Notes: a model not told the origin generated them from the letters alone. A stretch of DNA of 64,000 bases from Bettongia penicillata ogilbyi (GCA_023548195.1 JAJHZJ010000336.1:620001-684000), one strand, 5' to 3'; positions 10,655 through 20,850 are shown, counted from the first letter of the stretch. Program-made: numbers and translations.

Positions 10655-10840
10655 TGCTATAGTGAGAAAACACTTGTTTGGAGAACTTGGGTTTGAGATC
10701 TAGCTACTTGGAACCTGTATGATTTTGGATGACTCCTTTCTACTTTTTTTTACCTCAATTCCTTTATTGTGAAATGAAGGTTTTGGGTGACATCATATCT
10801 AAGATCCCTTCCACTTCTAAATTTTTTGATCTGGGCTATG
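10655..10840 (+). mobile_element. MIR SINE
   Basis: 'acttgggtttgagatctagc', 'tttggatgactcctttctac', 'gtgaaatgaaggttttgggt', 'taagatcccttccacttcta' in MIR order. Confidence 0.65.
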
Positions 10841-11408
10841 TCTCTCTCTGGATGTTGCTATATTTTCACTAGAGTACCATTATAACTATGCTGTCCTTTA
10901 AAAAAATTTAAGTGCCAATTCACATGAAAGTTCCTGCTCCCCCCCCAAGACGATGAAAAGAAAACATCTCTACAATTTTGAAAATCAGACACAGAAGTTT
11001 GGGGAGCAATGTGTCTATAAGTAGCTGGTCTGGGTTGCTCCACCTCTGGCAATGAGCTAGCTGCTTTCAAAATCCTGGGAGATAACAAGCTTTCCATAAT
11101 GTTCTCTGACCTGAAAATCAGACCAAAAAAGAACATTTCCAATAGTGTACAAATTAACACCATCCCCTGGTTCTTCTTTCCTTCCTACAATATTTCAGGC
11201 AGTGAAAGAAAGGCCCTTGCCTAATCAGACAAGATGACTTATAACACCAGCCATAGAAAGTACAAGAGTTTGTTTGCCTGCTTTCCCTCCTCAAATCACC
11301 AACAACCTCCCTTATATTTGCTGACATTTCCTTTGGCAATGTCCATTCCAGTCATAAAATCATTCATTATTTTTACGAAAATATAAAACTAGGTAAATGA
11401 CTTTAGGA
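10841..11408. other. Unassigned, repeat-poor DNA
   Basis: About 570 bp without recognised repeats. Two minus-strand ORFs (101 and 61 codons, 10858-11163 and 11154-11339) overlap by 10 bp but show no domain, signal peptide or codon pattern that I recognise. They are most likely chance. Confidence 0.45.
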
Positions 11409-11577
11409 CATGGGTTCTTAATCTGGGGTCCATGAGCTTTAAGAAATAATTATGTAATTATAATTAAATATCATTGGTTTCTTTTGTAATCCTATGTATT
11501 TTATTCCATGTATAATTTAAAAAAAAAAAAATTAACTGCCAAAGGGATCCATGACACCCAAAAAGGTTAAGAGCTTG
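11409..11577 (+). mobile_element. hAT-type MITE, family 2
   Basis: Terminal inverted repeats 'gggttcttaatctggggtcc' and 'ggttaagagcttg' (expected ...aagaaccc) bracket an AT-rich centre with 'ggtttcttttgtaatcctat' and 'gtattttattccatgtataa'. Copies also lie at 18,514, 27,286 and 32,505. It has no coding capacity and would need a transposase in trans. Confidence 0.75.
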
Positions 11578-11592
11578 GTCTCAGGGGAATAA

Positions 11593-12110
11593 TGTCACAA
11601 GTGTGTAATGTTAATTAAAGATCTTCCCTGCCCATTAATAGGTCTCACCTGGAGCTCATTAAGGGGAGCTTGATTAGGGGAAGCTTGTTCTGTAGGCACA
11701 CCCACACATTTTGCTAATTAATGAGGCACTGGGTCATGAAGTTCATGCCCTCCAGCTCTGAGAAGTTTATATATACTCTGAGGTGAGGTTTTGCTTTGGG
11801 GGCTTGGAAAAGTTCCTGTGCCAGGTGAGATTCTGGGTAGCAGTGACCCCCTGCCTTTGAAAACCCAGATGTTGGTGCTTCTCTCTGTGGTAATGGTCAG
11901 ACAGTTGGATCTATCTATTGATCTATGATGTATGTATTGCTTATGGTCAGACAGTTAGAAGCCCTGTCTGTTGGTCTTTATTTCTCTGCTTGCATTTTCT
12001 CTGTTGGTATATGTGATTAAAGCTGATTGTTGACCCCTCAAAAGTTGCTTTTCTTTTAGAAAAGCAGATCTAAGAATCTGTACAGCTGACCCTCCTGTGT
12101 ATACTGGGTG
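11593..12110 (+). mobile_element. Possible solo LTR of an endogenous retrovirus
   Basis: The block begins 'tgtcacaagtgtgtaatg', has a TATA-like 'agtttatatatactctgagg' near 11,765, and an 'attaaa' polyadenylation-like signal near 12,016. That is the order of an LTR (U3, R, U5). Inside it the 14-mer 'atggtcagacagtt' occurs twice, 48 bp apart. I cannot fix the 3' edge or a TSD, there is no gag/pol sequence beside it, and the LTR call is an inference from layout only. Confidence 0.35.
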
Positions 12111-12404
12111 CTTACTATTATAAAGTGGTGGTCCTTCAGCTCAATGATGTTCAATGTCATACTAAATTGTAAAGGTAAAACAATTGGGAATTGTGCAAAA
12201 TAAATTAAATGACCAAATCCTTTGACCTACACTAGCTTCCACTATTAGGAATATATCCCAAGGAGGTCAATGACAAAAACAAAGGTTTCATATATACTAT
12301 GTATTTATAGCAGTGCTTTTTCTCTGGTGGCAAAGAAATGGAAACAAATCAGATGCCTATCAATGACTAAAAAAAAAGTTATGATACATTAATATAAAGA
12401 AATG

Positions 12405-12659
12405 TTATTATGTAGGGGGCTAGGTGGTACAGTGGATACAGTAGCACATCTTGAGTGAGGAAGATTCATCTTCCTGAGTTCAAATCCAGCTTTGGATACT
12501 TCCTAGCTGTGTGATCCTGGGCAAGTCACTTAACTCAGTTTGCCTCAATTTCCTCATCTGTAAAATGAGCCAGAGCAGGAAATGGCAAACTACTCCAGTA
12601 TCTTTACCAAGAAAACCCCAAATGGGGTCACAAAGAGGCAAAAACAAATTTATTATGTA
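12405..12659 (+). mobile_element. SINE family A with TSD, inside the old L1
   Basis: SINE body 12,415-12,649 from 'ggctaggtggtacagtgga' to 'ggggtcacaaagaggcaaaa'. The 10-bp TSD 'ttattatgta' lies at 12,405-12,414 and 12,650-12,659. The A-box/B-box region retains 'gagttcaaatcc'. Confidence 0.9.
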
Positions 12660-12879
12660 TAATGAATAATAAATATGATAAATACAGAGCAGCATTGGAA
12701 GACTTATATGACCTGATACAAAATGAAGTAACTTGAAACAGGAAAAAGATAAACATAATAATGATAATATAAATGAAAAGAAAAATATAAAATCATCAAA
12801 ACCAATGCCATGAAATTATGATGACCAAGCCTGACTCTGAAGAAGAGATGTGAGAAGATACCTCAGCTTCCTTCTTTGA

Positions 12880-13889
12880 AGAACTGGAAGAGGACCCCAA
12901 TGGATAAATGGTCAAAAGATATGTATGAATAGGCAGTTTTCAGAGGAAGAAATAAAAGCTATCTATAGTCATATGAAAAAATGCTCCAAATTACAATTAG
13001 AGAGATACAAATCAAAATAACTTTGAGGTACCAAATCACACATCAGATTGGCTAACATGACAAAACAGGAAAATGATAAATGTTGGAGAAGATGTGGGAA
13101 AGTTGGAACACTAATTCATTGTTGGTGGAGTTGTAAGCTGATCCGACCATTCTGGAAAGCTATTTGGAACTATGCCCAAAGGGCTACAAAAATGTTCATA
13201 GCCTTGGAGACCCAGCAATACCATTCCTAGGACTGTATCCCAAAGAGATCATAAAGAAGGGAAAAGGACCCACTTGTACAAAAATATTTGCAGTGGTGGC
13301 CAAGAACTGGAAATTGAGGGAAAATGCATCAATTAGGGAATGGCTGAACAAGTTGTGGTATATGAATGTAATGGAACACTATTGTGCTGTAAGAAATGAT
13401 GAACAGGGGGACTTCAGAAAAACATGGAAAGACTTATATGAACTGATGCTGAGTGACACGAGCAGAACCAGGAGAACATCGAACACAGTAACAGCCATAG
13501 TGTGGGATGACTGACTTTGATAGACTTTGCCTTTCTAAGCAATGTAAAGACCTAACACAATTCCAAAGGACTCATGATGAAAAATGTCATCCACATCTAG
13601 AGAAAGAACTATGAAGTCTGAATGGAGAGCAAAGCAGATCATTTTCCTTTTTGTTTTTTGGTTTTTTTCTCATGGTTCCTCCCATTTGTTCTAATTCTCC
13701 TATGCAACATAACTAATGTGAAAATATGTTTAATAGAAATGTATATGTAGAGCTTACACCAAATTGCACACTGTCTTGGGGTGGGAGGGATGGAGGGGCA
13801 GAAAATTTAAAACTTATGGAAGTGAATATTGAAAACTAAAAATAAATTAATTAATTTTTTCAAAAAGAAAAAAGAGAAGTGGAAGAGGA
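12880..13889 (+). mobile_element. LINE-1, 5'-truncated, with TSD, inside the old L1
   Basis: The body runs 12,895-13,874 and holds the ORF2 C-terminus, 3' UTR and an A/T-rich tail. TSD copies 'agaactggaagagga' (12,880-12,894) and 'agaagtggaagagga' (13,875-13,889) differ at one of 15 positions. 5' truncation is usual for target-primed reverse transcription. Confidence 0.9.
13048..13514 (+). pseudogene. LINE-1 ORF2 C-terminal remnant
   Basis: Two overlapping frames (13048-13230 and 13164-13514) encode the conserved L1 ORF2 tail: 'CWRRCGKVGTLIHCWW' (the Cys-rich C-terminal segment), then 'PAIPFLGLYPKE', 'WLNKLWYMNVMEHYCAVRND' and 'FRKTWKDLYELM'. The shift between the two frames is an indel near 13,200. 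The endonuclease and reverse transcriptase domains are absent, so the remnant cannot act. Confidence 0.9.
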
Positions 13890-14062
13890 GCCTATGGATG
13901 TGGAATACTGCATGTGCCAGACTGTTTCAATTTCTTGGGTAGTTTTCCTGAAATTACTTTCCCCTCTCATTATTCTTATTATATGGGATGGGTCTCTGAG
14001 AAGGAGAGGAGGAGGGAACAGAGATACATTGGTGATATAAGAACAAAAGATATCAACAAATC

Positions 14063-14224
14063 TTTATTTACCAAAAAATATGCCTTTATTTTAGCAAGTA
14101 GAACTGGTCATTAAAATAACTTTGCAATTTCCAGAAGGTTGTATCAGCTACTCTCCTCTTGTTCTATTGTGGACCCAGTTTGCATTTTCAACAACCATTT
14201 GAAACATAGAGCAAGTAGGATCAT
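14063..14224. other. Unassigned DNA
   Basis: Spacer with no recognised feature. Confidence 0.4.
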
Positions 14225-14405
14225 AAATCTAGAGACAGGAAGGACTTCAAAGGCCAACTGGATCAGTCTCCTCACTTTACATATGAAGAATTTGAGGCAT
14301 TGAGAAGTCATGTGACTTTCTTAGGGTTACATAGATTACTAGCATCAGGGGCATAATTTTAAGCCAGGTTCTCTGATTCTAGACACAGTGATTATTCCAC
14401 AGTAT
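14225..14405 (-). mobile_element. MIR-like tRNA SINE
   Basis: 'tcataaatctagagacagga', 'tcactttacatatgaagaat', 'ttgaggcattgagaagtcat' are antisense SINE landmarks in order. The copy is diverged. Confidence 0.7.
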
Positions 14406-14584
14406 CAAAATGCTTCCCTAAATAAACTGGTGGATAAAGTCTCCAGGTTGACTACATAACTACACATATGATAGTCTGCACAATAAGTTGTTCTTATCCA
14501 TTTAGTTATTCCTGGGTGGTTAGTTAGGACAAGCACTTATGGCTGATTGCCTCACCAACACATGATTCACTGAGTGATATGGAG

Positions 14585-14765
14585 CAGAGGTAACAAACAC
14601 ACAGCCTTCAAATCTCCCAAATACGGCCTGAATCAGATTATGATGTTTTGGGAATTAACAAAATAAATAAAAATATAATACAACATAGACAATATACATT
14701 TGCAATTTCTAGGTAAATCTACACCACAAAGGGATCCATTTCCATTTGAGTTGAACACCATTTGA
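14585..14765 (+). mobile_element. hAT-type MITE, family 3
   Basis: Left end 'aacaaacacacagccttcaa', centre 'aaatacggcctgaatcagat' and 'aacaaaataaataaaaatat', right end 'catttgagttgaacaccatt', which mirrors the left end imperfectly. Internal strings are shared with 1,497-1,637. Confidence 0.65.
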
Positions 14766-14858
14766 ATTTAATTTAGAGAACACAAGAGTCTGCTTCTGTT
14801 TGTTGACTCGTAAAGAACATTCGATTTGGTCAAGAAATATAATCTTTCAAGGAAGTTT

Positions 14859-15195
14859 ATCATCATAAGGGGCAGCTAGGTGGTACAGTGGTTAAAGCAC
14901 CAGTGCAGGAGTCAGGAGGACCTGAGTTCAAATCTCACCTCAGACACTTGACATCCGCTAGCTGTGTGACCTTGGGCAAGTCATTTAACCCCAGTTGCCT
15001 CATCCTGGGTCATCTCCAGTCATCCTGATGAATATCTGGTCACTGGATTCAGATGGTGAAGGAGAAGTGAGGCTGATGACCTGCGCAGCCCTCCCTCACT
15101 CAAAACAAAGTCAAGTGCAAGTCATGTCGTCATTTCTCTGATGGCATGGTCTTCAGCAACGAAGGACGAACACACATACATCAATCATCATAAGG
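14859..15195 (+). mobile_element. SINE family B (RTE-type tail), complete, with TSD
   Basis: Body 14,871-15,183: 'ggcagctaggtggtacagtg', 'agtcaggaggacctgagttc', 'ctagctgtgtgaccttgggc', then the family B tail 'catcctgggtcatctccagt' to 'gcaacgaaggacgaacacac'. It ends in a short ACACATACA tract. The perfect 12-bp TSD 'atcatcataagg' is at 14,859-14,870 and 15,184-15,195. The good state of the ends suggests a younger copy than the 4.9-kb one. Confidence 0.92.
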
Positions 15196-15429
15196 GTTGT
15201 TCTCCAATAAAGTGTTTCCCAAGTATATCTCAAAATTACATGAAACTCCTTGAAAAATATAATACCGGAGCTAGCTTTGTTCAGCAACCTTCTGATTATT
15301 AATAGCAAGTAAGGTATAATTATAATGACAATAACAATCAGTATGTATATATCACTTCAATGTTTGCAGATGCTATCCATTTGGTACCTCATTTGGGAAA
15401 TTTGCTTACCAAAGAATACAAAGTTTAAA

Positions 15430-16065
15430 TCAGAAAGGAATGCAGTCTTTTTTTTAATTGTATATTTTATTCCAAGCTTAAGAAATAAAATAAGCATTTC
15501 TGTAACAGTACAATGGTGGTGGGGTAAGTGGGAAAGGATGTTATCACAAGAAACTACAACTCTATTTGGTACAACTTCCCATTCCTTTTAAATATATAAT
15601 AAAGTTATCATGTAACTTTCATTTTCCTTTTCTTTCTTCCTTCCCCCCCACCCTAGAGATGGCTACCAATAGACACATATATGTTAAATCATCATGTACA
15701 AATTTCTATTTATCAATTCTTCTCTGGATGCAGATATTGTCTTCATAAGTTCTTTGTAGTCGATTTAGGTATTTATAATAGTCAAAATGACTTAGTCCCT
15801 CAAAGACATTCTTAAAACAGTGTTGCTGTTATTGTATACCACCTTCTCCTGGTTCCGCTCATTTCAGTCTTCGTTATTTCATGCACGTCTAGCCATGTTT
15901 TTCTAAGATCATTGAGCTCACCATTTCTTGTAGCTCAGTAGTGTTCCATCACAACTTGTTCAGCCTTTGCCCAGTTGATAGGCATTCCCACAATTTTCGG
16001 TTCTTTGCCATCACAAAGAGAACTCCTATAAATAATTTAGAACATAAGTGGTTCCTTAAAGAGAG
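15430..16065 (-). mobile_element. LINE-1 3' region (old family)
   Basis: Antisense L1 3' UTR and ORF2 end: 'gagatggctaccaatagaca', 'atgcagatattgtcttcata', 'ttaggtatttataatagtca', 'gttccgctcatttcagtctt', 'gcccagttgataggcattcc', 'ctttgccatcacaaagagaa'. The 3' UTR type differs from the L1 at 12.9 kb. Confidence 0.75.
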
Positions 16066-16135
16066 GGTGAGATCCTCCAAGGGCTCCTGTCTGTGGATGA
16101 CATTGTGCTCACTAAAACAAGCCTCCTAAAGAGGT
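16066..16135 (+). mobile_element. Possible RTE/BovB reverse-transcriptase scrap
   Basis: The frame reading 'LLSVDDIVL' resembles the F/YADD active-site region of RTE reverse transcriptases (typically LLFADDIVL). Fewer than 70 bp support this. Confidence 0.25.
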
Positions 16136-16227
16136 GAAAATCAGATTACCCAAATCAAAAATTGGAAGAAAGATTTCACAAAAACAAGAGAAAGGAAAAT
16201 GAAGAAAAATATCAGAAACTCCAGCTA

Positions 16228-16470
16228 GGTAAGCACTAGGTGGTGCAGTGGATAGAGTCCTGGACTTGGAATCAGGAAGACTCCTCTTCCTGATTCCAAA
16301 TCTGGCCTCAGACACTTCCTAGCTATATGACCTCAGGCAAGTCACTTCACCCTGTTTGCCTCAGTTTCCTTATATGTAAATTGAGCTGGAGAAGGCAATA
16401 GCACACCACTTCAGTATCTGCCAAAAAGACCCTAAATTCAGACCCAGCTGAAAAATAGCTAAACAGCAAT
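16228..16470 (+). mobile_element. SINE family A, diverged
   Basis: 'actaggtggtgcagtggata', 'cctcagacacttcctagcta', 'agtcacttcaccctgtttgc' and 'gagctggagaaggcaatagc' follow family A order. The 5' end is slightly shortened. Confidence 0.85.
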
Positions 16471-16569
16471 CAGAGACTACTATTGCGATTATATACCAAT
16501 TCAGTTCAACAGCTATTGATTAGCACTGTGATGAATAAAGAGGGTTAAGAGGAGAAAAGAAATATGAGG

Positions 16570-16835
16570 GAGTGACAGTGAAACTGATCTGGCAGTCAGG
16601 AGACGTAAGTTCCAGTTCTGACTCTGGAACTAGCTATGTGATATTGGGCAAATCACAGTCTCCTGCAGTAGGATCCTGGGGGGTGTTCTTACACATATAT
16701 GGCTCTAACTGCTTAGAGTTACGGAACCTGAATTTGAGTCTCAGCCCTGCCCCTTAGTGGATGATAAACAAGACCTTAGTTTCTTCATCCTAAAAATTAT
16801 GGGATTAGACAAAATGACCTTTAAGTTCCCTTCAA
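16570..16835 (+). mobile_element. Two adjacent MIR fragments
   Basis: First copy: 'ctagctatgtgatattgggc'. Second copy: 'ttagtttcttcatcctaaaa' and 'gggattagacaaaatgacct', 'aagttcccttcaaatgctat'. They are adjacent MIR segments in sense orientation. Confidence 0.6.
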
Positions 16836-16959
16836 ATGCTATGTTCTTAAGCTACAATGGAAATTCTAGTAGGACGTTAAAGTTAGGAATCACATACATT
16901 AAACAGATCAAGACAAGGCAGTTGGTATGTTACCAAGGGCCAAACTGTATATAATTAAG

Positions 16960-17090
16960 TGACCAGCTGTGTGGTCTTAGAAATGAGCATTATAGACATT
17001 TGGAAGGGGAGAGATTAATGTTAGCTGGAGTTAGCAGGGAAGACTTCCTGGAGGTGGAAAAATATTGATAAGTCTTAAAGGATTTAAAAG
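16960..17090 (-). mobile_element. Probable L2 fragment
   Basis: 'agggaagacttcctggaggt' and 'attgataagtcttaaaggat' resemble the antisense of the L2 3' region ('aggcttcctggaggaggtgg'). Confidence 0.35.
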
Positions 17091-17514
17091 ATAATGGCTT
17101 CAGGGTTTTAAATAATTCCCTGAAAGAACTTCTTTATCTGTCAGACCAAGCCCTACTTCAGATGGATGATACCTGAGGTACCCACTGGCTCAAGAAGATG
17201 ATATGAGCCTTATCCCTAGATCAACCAGCTTCAGAAATAGCAGCAGGGCTCAAATTTAATATATATTTTTAATATTCTGCACACATACCAAAAAGCATAG
17301 CTATTTACTGCCTAAATATAGCACTGATTGCTGGGTTCAGTGTTTATTCTAATTCGTGCAGGTTCATAAAGTCCACTTTAGACGAAAATGAGGCTGACTC
17401 ACATATGTAAAAGAAAATCAGTTCATATTTACAGGCCCCATAAAACCTACTGCATAGATTTAGGTAGAAAGATACATCAAATGCATTTACAACTTAACCC
17501 AACTGCCTGGTAAG
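17091..17514. other. Unassigned DNA
   Basis: No recognised element. The composition is unremarkable and AT-rich. Confidence 0.4.
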
Positions 17515-17561
<47 letters not shown>

Positions 17562-17563
17562 AG

Positions 17564-17597
<34 letters not shown>

Positions 17598-17607
17598 ACA
17601 CAGGGCA
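17515..17607. repeat. Compound (CT)n(CA)n microsatellite
   Basis: About 20 CT units followed, after a short GTCAGA interruption, by about 15 CA units. The minus-strand ORF at 17487-17681 (Arg-Glu then Val-Cys repeats) is its translation. Confidence 0.95.
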
Positions 17608-18465
17608 AAGGAATATACAATGCACTTTAGAAAAAGGTGTACCAAAAGAATTATATTAACAATTTCGGTGCTTATGGGCATGAATTCTAATATTTGGAAA
17701 ATTCACTTAATGTAGAATAGCTCTGCTGCTCTAACAATGTCAGATAATTTTGTATGTATACACACATACATGCATGTGAACACACATGTACACAAGCTTA
17801 CTAAAACACAGTTGCTGGGAAGGAGCAAGTAGCATCAGATTTGAGTACAACCATTTCTCTCAAGGAAAGTCACCATTTTTCTTTTATATGGTGGATCTGG
17901 GGTTTGGCGTGAATTTGTTATCAGTCATCGTGTTGCATTCTGAGTGGAGCATACTGTCAATGAAACATTTGCTTTTCTCTGAAATCTAGTTCTGTACCAC
18001 TCTAATATCTCATCATGGACTGGCAGCAATTCTGTTTCTGAAGACTCTAGTAGGAGGGCAGAAGTTCTAACAGGTTATACCAAGCTGCAAAGATGTCAAA
18101 TAGCATCCTCCAAACCAGGTGGCACTGCTGCTCATGGACCAACACCAGGAAGAAGTACCAAGAGGCCCATTCCCAGAAGGTTGGATGGCCATTATGTGGA
18201 GACCAATGGCCATGGCTACCATCTAGTAGAAACTTACATCTTCAGGGTAATGGGGCTGGGGAAGAGAAGACCAGGAGATAAGCAAAGAGTCTGAACTGTA
18301 TAAAGCATGTAAAAAAATTAAGCTAGAATAAACTCAAAGTCAAACTTTCCAGGCCATGGCTTAATGTATCATGAACTAAGAGATACGTGCTGTAAAAAAG
18401 CACTCACTGCATACGGAAAGTAAGACTGGCGTGGTATAAAGAATAGGACTAGAAATCAGGACATA
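17608..18465. other. Unassigned DNA
   Basis: Repeat-poor. Short plus-strand ORFs (17786-17989 and 18093-18281) show no recognisable protein features. Confidence 0.4.
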
Positions 18466-18654
18466 CAGGGTCAAAGATTTAGAGCTAGGAGGGGCCTTGA
18501 AGATCATCTAATTCAGGGTTTCTTTACTTATAGTCTATGGATAAATTTCAGGGAATCTGTTAAACCTGGATGGGAGAAAATTACATCTTTTTGTTCACTA
18601 AACACTATCTGCCATTTAGCATTTCCTTCAATTATTCATTTTTAAAATAAAAAT

Positions 18655-18870
18655 ATAATTAATGTAGGACTTTAAGGTTTAGAAAGCACTCTTCATATGT
18701 TATCCCACATATTATCATCCTCTTTTTGCAGCTAAAGAAAATTTAGTTGAGAGGGTGAATGACCTGTCCAGGGTCACAAAGCTTAAAAGTGTCTGAGGTA
18801 CGACTGAAACACAGATCCTACCAACTTTAGGTCCAACACTCTATCCACTGCACCATCTCAAGAACTTTAG
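18655..18870 (-). mobile_element. CORE-SINE/MIR nested in the MITE
   Basis: 'aggactttaaggtttagaaa', 'gcactcttcatatgttatcc', 'gtccagggtcacaaagctta', 'caacactctatccactgcac' are antisense CORE-SINE landmarks. The MITE sequence resumes directly after it ('caccagtctgccaaaagggt'). Confidence 0.75.
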
Positions 18871-18941
18871 TTTTCACCAGTCTGCCAAAAGGGTCTTTGA
18901 CACACTCCCCCCACACACACACACAAGAACTTCTGATCTAA

Positions 18942-19321
18942 AACTGTGAAAGACGTAGCAACTCTGATCCAAGCCAATTCCGAAGAACTCATGATGAGAA
19001 GTGCTATCCACCTCCAGAAAGAGCACAGATAAACTCGTTGTGCAGATCAAGTGTACTTTTCTCGCTTTATTTTTCTTGGCTGTTGTTCTTTGTTTTGTCT
19101 GTGTTAAAAATCTTTTGTGATATGCCTAATGTGGACATGTGTTTTATATGACTTAATGTGTATAATCTATATCATGTTGCTTTCCTTCTCCAGGAGTGGG
19201 AAACAGAAGGGAGGAGGAGAATTTGGACATCAATTGTTTTAAAAAAAATTAATGTTAAAAATGTCAATGCAGTTGGGAAATATATTTAAATATGTTTTTT
19301 AAAAAAAAAAAAAAAAAAAAC
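18942..19321 (+). mobile_element. LINE-1 3' UTR, 5'-truncated, with TSD
   Basis: 'gaactcatgatgagaagtgc', 'tatccacctccagaaagagc' and 'tttatttttcttggctgttg' are L1 3' UTR strings. It ends in a poly(A) of about 20 at 19,300-19,320. TSD: 'ttctgatctaa' (18,931-18,941) and 'ctctgatctaa' (19,322-19,332). Confidence 0.85.
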
Positions 19322-19504
19322 CTCTGATCTAATTTAACTTCTCATCTTGCAAAAAAAAAAAAAAAAAGATATAATGAAGGTAAATGATTTGCCTAAGCTC
19401 TTAGGACTCACTTAAAGTAAAAAACATAGAGCCTCTGACTCCAAATTCAATGGTCCCTCCACTCTAGTCCCTTCCTGAATTCTTATACTAGGTCTCTCAT
19501 GAAG

Positions 19505-19600
19505 TCATCAAAATGTCAACAATTTACCATGTGACTTTGGGCAAGTGGCTTCCCTGTTCTGAGTTATAGTGACCCCACCTATTGGATGGGGAACATTCTG
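19505..19600 (+). mobile_element. MIR fragment
   Basis: 'accatgtgactttgggcaag' followed by 'attggatggggaac' resembles a MIR core and 3' part. Confidence 0.45.
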
Positions 19601-20559
19601 TTCTAAAATTGCCTGTTTTGGGGAAAGCCAATGCTGGAGAGAGAGAATCAATGCTCTCCCCTTACAAACGCTCAGATCATCTTCATACGTGGCATTTCTA
19701 TTCCAAAGACTATTTCTCACGTCTGCCAGTCTTCTCTCTGATTTCCCTAAAAGCCCTTCATACCCACAGTGTCTCCTTTTTAGTACTGCCTGTCACCACC
19801 AGGCCTGTGACTGTTCCATTTTAAATCACCAGGTACTTTGCTGCTTACTAAAGAGAGGAGGAAAAATACAGCAAAATCCTCTTTACTTGTTATTTTTATG
19901 GACATGGGTAATGCTGTTTGGGCCATTAAGCTACTTTTGTAATCTGTATGCAGCAAGAATTCCTTGATTTCTGTAAAAATTAAAATGTGCCACTGAGAAG
20001 CAATATCCCCCAGTTTTTGCATAAGCAGGGACTGGAGCGCATGGGAAAACAAGTATCAGTTAACACAGTTCTTTTTGCTATAAATCTGAATGCTTTTCTC
20101 CAGCAGGAGAGTCAGGGGGCTAGAATGAACAACATACCTCCTCCTTGCCCCTCCTTCCAAAAAAACTCATTCATATCAGAAGTCATATATATACTGCCTG
20201 GAATCCCACTTTTAGGGATTCATTCCTTCGGGTCTATAGGCTCCTGGGAAAAAGAGAATTTCTTACTTTCTTATAAGCTAACAAATAAGAGGGAGATTAG
20301 TTTGAAGGAGTTATTAGATTTTTCCAAACTTGACATCTAGGCCCCACATGAATAGAAAACAAGAGAAATACTTGGGAGTTTAAAGGAAACAATCAGGTGG
20401 GCAGGAGGTTTACCAAGAGGCATCAAAGACAAACTTTGTCTATTTCATGCCTTTGATCTTTCAGTAGAGAGATGGGTAGAGTTACCTGTGGTCCTTTCAT
20501 CTGAAACAAATACCTACTATTTTCTCATTAAAAGAAAGTTTTTATGAATGGATTGAGAA
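19601..20559. other. Unassigned, repeat-poor DNA
   Basis: Nearly 1 kb without recognised repeats. Plus-strand ORFs of 132 and 117 codons (19569-19967, 19987-20340) and overlapping minus-strand ORFs exist, but none shows a domain, signal peptide or biased codon use that I recognise. An exon cannot be excluded. Confidence 0.4.
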
Positions 20560-20850
20560 GAAATGTCTAACCTCTGCAGTTGTTCAAGTCACTTACTTTA
20601 TCTCTCTGGGTCTCATCTGAAAAAAACAAGGAGGGTGGACTAGATAACCTCTAAAGCACTGGACTTACCTTACTAGCTGTGTGAAACAAGTCTCTTAATC
20701 ACTGGCTGTGGTTTTCTCATCCGAAAAATTGGGATAACATTAGCACCTATCTCTCACAGTTTTTGTGAGGATAAAATGAAATAATGCTTTGTTAAGTACT
20801 TTGTAAACCAAACACCTATATATGAATACTATCTAGTACTATGATGATCA
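20560..20850 (+). mobile_element. Two MIR/CORE-SINE copies in tandem
   Basis: Copy 1: 'gttcaagtcacttactttat' and 'gggtggactagataacctct'. Copy 2: 'acttaccttactagctgtgt', 'ttttctcatccgaaaaattg', 'tttgtgaggataaaatgaaa', 'aagtactttgtaaacc'. Both are in sense orientation. Confidence 0.7.

Larger units (their letters stand above)
12130..14062 (+). mobile_element. Old LINE-1 3' region with two nested insertions
   Basis: Sense L1 ORF2 end ('aggaatatatcccaagg', 'tttatagcagtgctttttct', 'ggcaaagaaatggaaacaaa', 'gatgcctatcaatgac') continues after a SINE as 'gcattggaagacttatatga' and 'cctgatacaaaatgaagtaa'. It resumes after a younger L1 as 'ctatggatgtggaatactgc' and ends near 'aaaagatatcaacaaa'. The 3' UTR differs from that of the younger L1, so this is another, older family. 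It has no open frame. Confidence 0.75.
18506..19334 (+). mobile_element. hAT-type MITE, family 2, with perfect 8-bp TSD
   Basis: The MITE starts at 18,514 ('cagggtttctttacttatag') and ends at 18,935 ('aagaacttctg'). The 8-bp sequence 'atctaatt' occurs at 18,506-18,513 and 19,327-19,334, and 8 bp is the duplication length of the hAT superfamily. The right copy has been displaced by an L1 that inserted across the MITE/TSD border. A CORE-SINE occupies its centre (18,655-18,870). Confidence 0.8.
18466..19470 (-). mobile_element. MIR-like SINE split by a nested insertion stack
   Basis: The left part ('agatttagagctaggagggg', 'cttgaagatcatctaatt') and the right part from 19,327 ('atctaatttaacttctcatc', 'aaatgatttgcctaagctct') are the two halves of one antisense SINE. 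Between them lie a hAT MITE, a CORE-SINE and an L1 3' end, each described separately. An A17 run at about 19,350-19,367 sits in the right half. Confidence 0.75.

Noticed and set aside
10858..11339. Overlapping minus-strand ORFs as a two-exon gene
   Set aside because: There is no recognisable domain, no clear splice signals and no codon bias; their size is expected by chance in 64 kb.
12480..12695. 71-codon minus-strand ORF, and similar ORFs over other SINE A copies (for example 231-413, 21587-21811, 61243-61542)
   Set aside because: The recurring 'DPIWGF.GKDTGVVCHF' peptide is the antisense translation of the SINE A tail.
13048..13514. Zinc-finger-like Cys/His ORF
   Set aside because: The CWRRCGK...HCWW motif belongs to the L1 ORF2 C-terminus.
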